A DNA stretch of 13,398 bases from Bacteroidota bacterium (GTDB lineage Bacteria; Bacteroidota; Ignavibacteria; UBA10030; UBA8401). The position numbers were made by a program, and so were the translations under genes. The DNA is taken from the NCBI GenBank assembly GCA_030824295.1, contig JAVBYA010000473.1, forward strand, positions 1-13,398. The letters run 5' to 3'. The notes beneath the pieces are model-generated. The model was not told the origin of the DNA. It worked only from the letters and a program-made list of their open reading frames with translations, and did no database searches. The first letter of the stretch is position 1. Each line of letters begins with the position of its first letter. Below are positions 9,028-13,398 of this stretch, piece after piece.

Positions 9028-9096
9028 AGTCGGCTCCGGTAGTGCACTGCTGTTCAACTTTACGCAGTGAAGATACTACTATTAGCCAACTGCACA

Positions 9097-9111
9097 CAAT
9101 ACGCGGTATTG
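9097..9111. promoter_or_regulatory. Short inverted repeat, possible operator (CAATAC-GCG-GTATTG)
   Basis: Perfect six-base arms flank a three-base centre. It lies about 70 bases upstream of the kinase start and overlaps a second weaker dyad (TACGC and GCGTA, 9100-9115). Dyads of this size are typical of dimeric regulator sites, but I cannot name the regulator. Confidence 0.35.
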
Positions 9112-9134
9112 CGTAATTTTACACAGCAACAGGA

Positions 9135-9154
9135 TACAATTGTCCGGAATTGTA
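9135..9154. promoter_or_regulatory. Inverted repeat TACAATT-N6-AATTGTA, possible operator
   Basis: Perfect seven-base arms flank GTCCGG, whose inner bases form part of a TCCGGA palindrome. It sits 14 bases after the stop codon of the NarL-type regulator and about 108 bases before the kinase ATG. The arms are AT-rich and no T run follows, so an intrinsic terminator is unlikely. A DNA-binding site is the better reading. Confidence 0.4.
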
Positions 9155-9167
9155 CAGCGGAGAACGA

Positions 9168-9836
9168 TCAGAGAACGACGAGGTGGTGCTTTATAGCGAA
9201 GGTAACGAGGGCAACGGAATCGTGGACGTTCAATTTGTGCAGGATGTTATTATGGTGCGTATCGACGGTTCGGACGCTGATATTGAGCAGATCGGCGATC
9301 TGCTGATGGGACCGCGCCTCTGCGATCAGTTGCAGGATCTCCCGTTCCCGGGTGGTGAGCTGGTTGATAAGCTGCTGCGGGGTATGATCTTCGGTCGGGG
9401 CCGGGTGGATGAGCAAACGCAGATGCTCTGCAGCCAGGTGCGGACAAGTGAAACTGTCCGATTCCACCGCTTTTACCAGTGCGGACCGGAGCAGATCGGG
9501 GTCCGCGGTCTTTAATAGATAGCCATTGGCGCCGGAATAATAGACCTGCTGGACGAATCCATCCTCCTGATACGCGGACACCACCACGACGGTGATGGAG
9601 GGATCGAATTTTTTGATGAGCCGGGTCGCTTCGATGCCGTTCAATTCCGGCATGTTCAGGTCCATCATCACCAGAACGGGATTGAGCGCTTTGGCCTGAT
9701 CAACGGCATCGCGGCCGTTCCCGACCTCGGCGATCACGGAGAATTCCGGGTAGAGGGAGAGGATCTGTACAAAACCGCGGCGGACCAGAGTATGGTCGTC
9801 GGCGATGAGTGTCGTTATGGTGCGTGCGGTGGACAT
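9168..9836 (-). CDS. NarL/LuxR-family response regulator
   Basis: A 222-residue two-domain regulator. The receiver domain (about 6-125) has acidic D13/D14, phospho-acceptor D59 within MMDLNMPELNG, S87 in place of the usual threonine, and K109. A linker leads to a LuxR-type helix-turn-helix from about 160 to 202, with LTTREREILQLIA and the recognition helix SVRTVDTHHNNIL. The length is normal for the family. The ATG at 9836 fits the receiver fold, although its ribosome binding site is poor. The gene is flanked by gaps of 168 and 140 bases, so it is probably its own transcription unit. No dedicated kinase lies beside it except the REC-PAS kinase downstream. Targets cannot be read from the sequence. 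Confidence 0.94.
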   Translation of the reverse strand: MSTARTITTLIADDHTLVRRGFVQILSLYPEFSVIAEVGNGRDAVDQAKALNPVLVMMDLNMPELNGIEATRLIKKFDPSITVVVVSAYQEDGFVQQVYYSGANGYLLKTADPDLLRSALVKAVESDSFTCPHLAAEHLRLLIHPAPTEDHTPQQLINQLTTREREILQLIAEARSHQQIADLLNISVRTVDTHHNNILHKLNVHDSVALVTFAIKHHLVVL

Positions 9837-10004
9837 GGGGGCCCGAAGGATGCAGGAATATAAAGAATCAGAGGGTAAGAAGGAAATGCAATCTCTGCGG
9901 GAGCGGAGAACGTCCGCCGATGCACATGCCGGTCCTCTGCACCGGAACCGGACACCGGCACCGGTGCAGAAGGACCGTCGGAGAGATTCACGCGGCGGTC
10001 CGCA
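9837..10004. other. Intergenic region between the flagellar operon and the NarL-type regulator
   Basis: No gene is visible in these 168 bases. They contain the long hairpin at 9930-9977. Nearer the regulator there is an AT-rich patch with TATATT on the minus strand (about 9858-9863) that could be a -10 element, but I see no good -35 hexamer at the right spacing. Confidence 0.5.
9930..9977 (-). terminator. Long GC-rich hairpin after the flagellar operon, possible terminator
   Basis: The left arm 9930-9945 and right arm 9961-9977 pair over 16 bases with a single bulged base, closing a 15-base loop. The motif ACCGG occurs four times (9941, 9947, 9954, 9960), so alternative pairings exist. It lies 27 bases past the stop of the last flagellar-operon gene. 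No T run follows on the minus strand, so it is not a textbook intrinsic terminator. It may also be a structured leader of the regulator mRNA. Confidence 0.5.
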
Positions 10005-10298
10005 TCACGCAATACTGATGGTATTCGGTTCGGCAAAGAAGTCAACGATGATCCGCAGCTGGAACATTCCGGTGTCAAAGAAGAGCTCGCCGCGCTGGAA
10101 CAGTTCCCACAGCAGCAGGTCCCGATTCACCGTGGACTCGCTCATGAGTGCCGTGTATTCCAGCAGCGTGAAGTAGAGCTCCGGGGAAAGGATGACCCGT
10201 TCCTGTGCATCGTTGTTCCGGATGAGCTCAGCGCTCAGTTCATTGATCCGGCGGTGTATCTGTACGCCTTTGACGAGGGCTTCCTGATCTGGCAGCAT
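10005..10298 (-). CDS. Hypothetical protein at the end of the flagellar operon
   Basis: A 97-residue protein that I do not recognise. It starts at the ATG at 10298 with only a weak ribosome binding site, 21 bases after the FlgM-like gene. It has no signal peptide, no clear membrane segment and no cysteine. The first half is mainly charged and probably helical (HRRINELSAEL, residues 15-25). The second half has a hydrophobic and aromatic pattern (LLLWELFQRGELFF) and ends in VDFFAEPNTISIA. Position and spacing suggest co-expression with late flagellar genes. A small helper of export or anti-sigma control is possible, but that is speculation. Confidence 0.7.
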   Translation of the reverse strand: MLPDQEALVKGVQIHRRINELSAELIRNNDAQERVILSPELYFTLLEYTALMSESTVNRDLLLWELFQRGELFFDTGMFQLRIIVDFFAEPNTISIA

Positions 10299-10319
10299 GG
10301 ATGTCTCGCGATCGCTTGG

Positions 10320-10580
10320 TTACGGTTGAGTGAATTGCTGGAGGAGTTCCGATGCTACACGGTCGACCACTTCCGGTTTGAAATAGTACCCGGACTGGAT
10401 ACGGTCCCGCACCATGTCGATCTTCTTGTTCTCCTCCGCCTGGAACAGTTTCACCGCTTCGGTCGACAGTTCAACAGAATCATCGCCGCGCCGCCCGCGT
10501 TCCTCATCACGCACCTTCTCTTTGCGGACCTTTGCCGTGTCGTATGCGTTCTGGGGTTGCCCGATCTTCCTGATATCCAT
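10320..10580 (-). CDS. flgM: FlgM-like anti-sigma-28 factor
   Basis: This 86-residue protein has the FlgM pattern. A charged, probably disordered N-terminal third is followed by DDSVELSTEAVKLFQ (33-47), then IDMVRDRIQSGYYFKPEVVDRVASELL (54-80), which corresponds to the sigma-binding helices of the family. FlgM normally holds the flagellar sigma factor FliA inactive until the hook is complete and FlgM is exported. The start at 10580 has an excellent ribosome binding site (GGAAGGGAG) lying over the end of the preceding chaperone gene, three bases away. In this cluster it would be made together with filament cap and chaperone genes, giving feedback on late gene expression. The assignment rests on the C-terminal motif pattern; such short proteins diverge strongly. 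Confidence 0.78.
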   Translation of the reverse strand: MDIRKIGQPQNAYDTAKVRKEKVRDEERGRRGDDSVELSTEAVKLFQAEENKKIDMVRDRIQSGYYFKPEVVDRVASELLQQFTQP

Positions 10581-10583
10581 AGG

Positions 10584-10943
10584 TTACTCCCTTCCTCGTT
10601 GTTCGTTGCTGTAGTACCTTTTGTGCTGCATTGCGCTCATGGCCGACATGAGCGACGATGAGCGTTCTTCCATTTGTTCCGTCAGCCGTCCGGTGATGTC
10701 ACTCAGCTGTGCGATGGCCTGCCGCATCTCCGCTCCGTCGATCGGCGGTGCACCTGTCGCCGGTCCATGGTCCTTCTGCAGACGGTCGATGCAATCCTGC
10801 CGGAGCGCTGTGAGCCGTTCCATCTCTTCGTACGATCCTCCCTCCAGCGCTGCGGTCATCTCTTCGGTGATCGCGATGATGGAGTTCAGGAGTGACAGGA
10901 TGCTGCTGCCTGTCATGGTATTCTGTTCACATGGCATCGTCAT
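10584..10943 (-). CDS. FliT/FlgN-like flagellar export chaperone
   Basis: This 119-residue protein is predicted to be almost entirely helical. A leucine-rich N-terminal helix is followed by a section with LEGGSYEEMERLTALRQDCIDRL (about 34-56) that matches the FliT pattern of a short acidic turn and an LxxxR helix. The C-terminal half carries another amphipathic helix. FliT binds the filament cap protein FliD and flagellar regulators, while FlgN binds hook-junction proteins. Position after fliD and flaG favours FliT, but FlgN is often next to FlgM, so both remain possible. The ATG at 10943 overlaps the flaG stop region by 17 bases with GGGGAT upstream; ATGs at 10937 and 10916 are alternatives. 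The stop is three bases before the flgM start, suggesting translational coupling. Confidence 0.6.
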   Translation of the reverse strand: MTMPCEQNTMTGSSILSLLNSIIAITEEMTAALEGGSYEEMERLTALRQDCIDRLQKDHGPATGAPPIDGAEMRQAIAQLSDITGRLTEQMEERSSSLMSAMSAMQHKRYYSNEQRGRE

Positions 10944-11250
10944 ACAGGATCCCCATGAGCCGTGATACCTTTTTGGCCACCCGGACCGAATCCTCGGAAG
11001 GGATCTGACGGATGACCTTGTTCGTTTCGGCGTCCACCACTTTGATGATCGCCTTCTTCAGTTGTTGGTCCACGACGAAGGTCAGCTTCGTATTGGACGA
11101 CTCCATCATCTGGTTCAGTTCCGCAGCAAGTTCACGGGTGCGCTTGTTCTCCTCGCGCATTCTCTTGTTCTTGGCGGTGACCTCCTCTGCAGGCGCTGTG
11201 GCGTTCACCGGTCGGTCCGCAGGGGTGATATGTGGGATCTTTGCTGCCAT
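10927..11250 (-). CDS. flaG: FlaG family flagellar protein
   Basis: A 107-residue protein. Residues 1-25 are low in structure and rich in proline, alanine and threonine, and 27-50 form a charged helix. From 56 on it shows the FlaG core: LTFVVD, KVVD, then IRQIP (80-84) and the ending SRLMGILYDD. Family members influence filament length and are usually encoded next to fliD, as here. The start at 11250 lies 26 bases after the fliD stop, with GAGGGGAGG upstream at somewhat long spacing. Function is known only loosely for the family. Confidence 0.88.
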   Translation of the reverse strand: MAAKIPHITPADRPVNATAPAEEVTAKNKRMREENKRTRELAAELNQMMESSNTKLTFVVDQQLKKAIIKVVDAETNKVIRQIPSEDSVRVAKKVSRLMGILYDDAM

Positions 11251-11276
11251 GGTATCGTATCATCCTCCCCTCTCCG

Positions 11277-12707
11277 TTAGTAGAACGATGATGTGAGCGA
11301 CGAGATCGTTTGCTGCTGCGCCAGGATCTGATTGTAGGTCGCCTGCAGACGCAGGAAATCGTTCCGGTATTTCTCTACATGTCTGTCCAGCGTCTCATCG
11401 AAGCGCGTAATGCGGTTGGTCAGATTGAGCACCTGCGAATCGGCGGCATCCTTCACGGCAACGATCTTTCCGGTCGATGAGTTCGTCATGCCGTCGATGA
11501 GCGTCACCAGTTTTGAAGCAAGGCCGCTCGATGAATTGAACAGATCGGACACTTTGGTGAGATCGGCATCCAGCGCATCATCGAACTTCGTCGTATCGGA
11601 GAGCGACAGGGTCCCGTCCCGTCCGGCGGTGATACCGATGTCCGCAAGGATCGACGGATTGCCGACCTTCACACTGGTGATCTTTTCGGTGGCCAGACTG
11701 CGCAGATTGTACCGGAACGAGGTGAAGATGGAGTCTCCGGAGAGTGCTTCCCTGGTCCTGGTCAGTGAATCATACTGCGTTTTGGTGTTGATGTACGAAA
11801 GGGCAGCATTATAGTCCGTGATGAATTTCTGCACCTTCTCTTTGATCGATGCTTTGTTCACCCCTACGGTGAGTGTGATCGGAAGGTCAGTATCCGCCTG
11901 CGTCCCTTTCAGTTCCAACGTCACGCCGGTCAGCACATCGGACACCGTATTGCTCTCTTTTTCGACTGTGATGCCGTCCACCGTAAAGGAGGAATTGAGC
12001 AGACTCACCGAAGAGTTCGCATAGCCGGCCGTGGTGCTGCCGTTCGCCGTTCTGCCGGAGATGACCCCGGATGAGAATCCGATCTTCTCCATCAGCGTTC
12101 CGGAGATATCGGTGACGGAGACGGCGTTCGATGCGCCGGAGGTCTTGCTGATCAGCACAAGCTTCTTGGTGGTCGATGTATCGCCGACCGATGATGCGGT
12201 GACTTCGGCATCCGAATCGTTGATGGCGGCGACAAGCTTGCTGAGGATCGCTTCATTCGTCTCTCCTTCGGTCACTCCCACCGAGACATCCGTATCCACG
12301 CCGTTGAGACTCACGCGGAACGTCTTCGTTCCGGCCCCTTCTGCTGCGGAGAGGGTGGTAGCAGCGGAAGTGATGCGGTCCGACAGCAGCGTATCGTTCT
12401 TGGCGAGCCGCTCGATCTTCAGCGCATGGGAACCGACATCGGCAGTGGTCGTAGCGGTGGCCGTTGCGATGGATGTGTTGGTGGATGCAACGCTGAAGGT
12501 ACTGAACTTGGATGTCGTCCCGGTCTTCTGCAGGTCCTCGGCGGTCGTCTTCAATGTTTTCAGTTTCGTCTTCAGGTCCGCGAGCACCGCCAGCCGGATG
12601 TTCAGCGCGGACTTCTTCGTCTCCAGCGTCAGCGCCGGTTTCCGTTTGCTCTGCCGGTACTGCGCCACCAACTGGTCCACCGAGGATATGTCGGATACAG
12701 ATGCCAT
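11277..12707 (-). CDS. fliD: Flagellar filament capping protein FliD (HAP2)
   Basis: A 476-residue protein with the FliD architecture. The N-terminal domain (about 1-105) has the SSVDQLVAQYRQ element typical of the family start. A flagellin-hook IN motif lies at about 150-205, with ILSKLVAAIN followed by VTASSV. The FliD C-terminal region runs to a terminal coiled coil rich in heptads (about 420-465). The long Ser/Thr-rich stretches and lack of cysteine are usual for exported flagellar proteins. FliD forms the cap under which flagellin polymerises. The start at 12707 has AGGAG, which overlaps the fliS stop codon, so the two genes are probably translationally coupled. Confidence 0.95.
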   Translation of the reverse strand: MASVSDISSVDQLVAQYRQSKRKPALTLETKKSALNIRLAVLADLKTKLKTLKTTAEDLQKTGTTSKFSTFSVASTNTSIATATATTTADVGSHALKIERLAKNDTLLSDRITSAATTLSAAEGAGTKTFRVSLNGVDTDVSVGVTEGETNEAILSKLVAAINDSDAEVTASSVGDTSTTKKLVLISKTSGASNAVSVTDISGTLMEKIGFSSGVISGRTANGSTTAGYANSSVSLLNSSFTVDGITVEKESNTVSDVLTGVTLELKGTQADTDLPITLTVGVNKASIKEKVQKFITDYNAALSYINTKTQYDSLTRTREALSGDSIFTSFRYNLRSLATEKITSVKVGNPSILADIGITAGRDGTLSLSDTTKFDDALDADLTKVSDLFNSSSGLASKLVTLIDGMTNSSTGKIVAVKDAADSQVLNLTNRITRFDETLDRHVEKYRNDFLRLQATYNQILAQQQTISSLTSSFY

Positions 12708-12716
12708 ACAGAACTC

Positions 12717-13082
12717 CTACAAATGGAACGCTTCTCCCCATGCTCCCCGTAATTCGGTGAGGATGCTCAACGCTTCGTCCTTCTTGCCTGTGCGGAGACA
12801 GTTCTTGCAATAGTCGTACAGTTTGAACAGACCGAGCGACACCTCCTGATACTCGAAGTTCAGGGCGGAGATGAGCTCGTTGATGGCGCGGCGCGCCAGA
12901 TCCTGATCGTCCTTTTTGATGGCCAGGATCGCCACATCGTACAGCCGCCCGATCACCTGCACAGGGGTCAGATTTATTGAATCCTCATTCCTGTACCGGT
13001 TGGCGGCCCTGGTCTGCACCGGCGGCGGCATCACGGCAACGGCGGTATCTGTTTCAGTCATTTGCTGTCTGGCTGCATACAT
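12717..13082 (-). CDS. fliS: Flagellin chaperone FliS
   Basis: A 121-residue protein from the ATG at 13082. The FliS core is visible from about residue 29: an NRYRNEDSINLTP segment, LYDVAILAI, and the C-terminal ILTELRGAW expected for the last helix. FliS binds the C-terminus of flagellin in the cytoplasm and keeps it export-competent. Compared with usual family members there is about 28 residues of extra N-terminus, including MPPPVQ. I chose 13082 over the ATG at 13091 because GAAGGA lies eight bases upstream of 13082 but directly abuts 13091. It sits between flagellin and fliD, the common order. Confidence 0.92.
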   Translation of the reverse strand: MYAARQQMTETDTAVAVMPPPVQTRAANRYRNEDSINLTPVQVIGRLYDVAILAIKKDDQDLARRAINELISALNFEYQEVSLGLFKLYDYCKNCLRTGKKDEALSILTELRGAWGEAFHL

Positions 13083-13124
13083 GGTGATCATCCTTCAAAT
13101 AAGTGCACATCGGTGATTCGTAGT

Positions 13125-13155
13125 GCTCCGTGTCCCGGATAACGGGACACGGAGC
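13125..13155 (-). terminator. Perfect 13-bp hairpin between flagellin and fliS
   Basis: Arms 13125-13137 and 13143-13155 are perfectly complementary around a five-base loop, starting 21 bases after the flagellin stop codon. No T run follows on the minus strand. It may act as a partial terminator that keeps flagellin mRNA in excess over fliS and fliD, or as a 3' stabiliser of flagellin mRNA. The structure is certain; its role is inferred. Confidence 0.7.
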
Positions 13156-13176
13156 GGTATTGCTGTTCTCTTCATC

Positions 13177-13398
13177 TTACCGGAACAGGGACAAGAAGGC
13201 CTGCGGCGATGAATTGGCCTGGGCCAATTGCGCCGTGGAGGTCTGCTGCAGGATGGAGAGCTTCGATGCCATGATCTGCTCCTTGGCAACGTCCGCATCC
13301 ATGATGCGGCTCTTCGCCGCTTCCGTGTTCGTGATGGCCGTGGTAAGGTTCGATTCCTTCGTCTGCAGCCGGTTCACGTTCGCACCGATCTTCCCGAT
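13177..13398 (-). CDS. Flagellin, C-terminal end (5' part outside window)
   Basis: The last 73 residues of a flagellin. The sequence shows the conserved C-terminal D0 helix: NTEAAKSRIMDADVAKEQ, then ILQQTSTAQLAQANSSPQAF and the final LSLFR. This region packs into the filament core and is the segment bound by FliS, whose gene follows. The frame is open through the upstream window edge, so a GTG at 13377 inside it is not the true start. Flagellin gene names vary (fliC, hag, flaA), so I give none. Confidence 0.95.
   Translation of the reverse strand: MGKIGANVNRLQTKESNLTTAITNTEAAKSRIMDADVAKEQIMASKLSILQQTSTAQLAQANSSPQAFLSLFR

Larger units (their letters stand above)
9028..9167. other. Intergenic region upstream of the kinase gene with two inverted repeats
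   Basis: This 140-base gap is richer in A and T than the flanking genes and separates the NarL-type regulator from the kinase. It holds two inverted repeats, listed separately, and two similar elements TTACGCAGTG (9060-9069) and TTACACAGCA (9119-9128). I found no convincing sigma-54 -24/-12 pair (GG and GC ten bases apart with flanking consensus) on the minus strand, and no clear sigma-70 hexamer pair. A promoter for the kinase/activator/sensor run is plausible here but not demonstrated. Confidence 0.45.

Noticed and set aside
9028..9057. TTG start for the kinase at 9057
   Set aside because: No ribosome binding site precedes it, whereas the ATG at 9027 has GGAG at proper distance. The extra ten residues add nothing to the receiver fold.
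9028..9167. Sigma-54 promoter upstream of the kinase
   Set aside because: I searched the gap on the minus strand for GG and GC spaced ten bases apart with flanking consensus and found no match.
12031..12813. Plus-strand open frame of 260 codons opposite fliD
   Set aside because: It is an antisense frame of fliD. The hydrophobic-looking valine/serine-rich product reflects reversed threonine and alanine codons, and it has no family motif.
1..13398. Mobile elements, CRISPR arrays, tRNA or rRNA genes
   Set aside because: No transposase or integrase motifs, no regularly spaced short repeats and no RNA-gene signatures were seen. The only repeats are PAS-domain paralogy and local hairpins.

Overview
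All convincing genes in this window lie on the minus strand, so the biological reading order runs from base 13398 down to base 1. The window looks like part of a chromosome of a flagellated, Gram-negative-type, moderately GC-rich bacterium that invests heavily in signal transduction. I see no transposase, integrase, CRISPR array, tRNA or rRNA. The sigma-54 activator, FlgM-type anti-sigma factor and very large PAS-array sensor would suit several phyla. An Ignavibacteria/Kapabacteria-like (FCB group) origin is only a guess.

Region 1 (13398-10005) is a late flagellar cluster. It holds the C-terminal end of a flagellin, the flagellin chaperone FliS, the filament cap FliD, a FlaG-family protein, a FliT/FlgN-like export chaperone, a FlgM-like anti-sigma-28 factor and an unrecognised 97-residue protein. 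From fliS onward the genes are packed with gaps of a few to 26 bases or a short overlap, and most have good Shine-Dalgarno sequences, so they look like one operon. A perfect 13-bp hairpin separates flagellin from fliS. A second long hairpin follows the last gene.

Region 2 (9836-5981) holds regulators: a NarL/LuxR-type response regulator, a cytoplasmic REC-PAS-histidine kinase, and a sigma-54-dependent NtrC-family activator only 20 bases downstream of the kinase. The kinase/activator pair resembles flagellar FleS/FleR, FlrB/FlrC and FlgS/FlgR systems in layout, and it sits beside flagellar genes. A 140-base gap upstream of the kinase carries two inverted repeats that could be operators.

Region 3 (5952-1) is one uninterrupted reading frame of 1984 codons that runs off the window. 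It encodes a membrane-anchored sensor with two transmembrane segments around an extracytoplasmic domain resembling the Tll0287-like (DUF3365) family. This is followed by at least thirteen PAS domains (the last one cut) and one GAF domain. The ectodomain has lost the CxxCH haem-binding motif usual for its family, and a PAS pair is internally duplicated at a spacing of about 683 codons. Its output domain lies outside the window.

The likely joint picture is inference: the giant sensor and the REC-PAS kinase feed environmental signals into the sigma-54 activator, which may control flagellar genes, while FlgM couples late gene expression to export. No feature here proves a wholly new system. The points most worth following are the haem-less giant sensor, the kinase that itself carries a receiver domain, and the unknown protein at the end of the flagellar operon.
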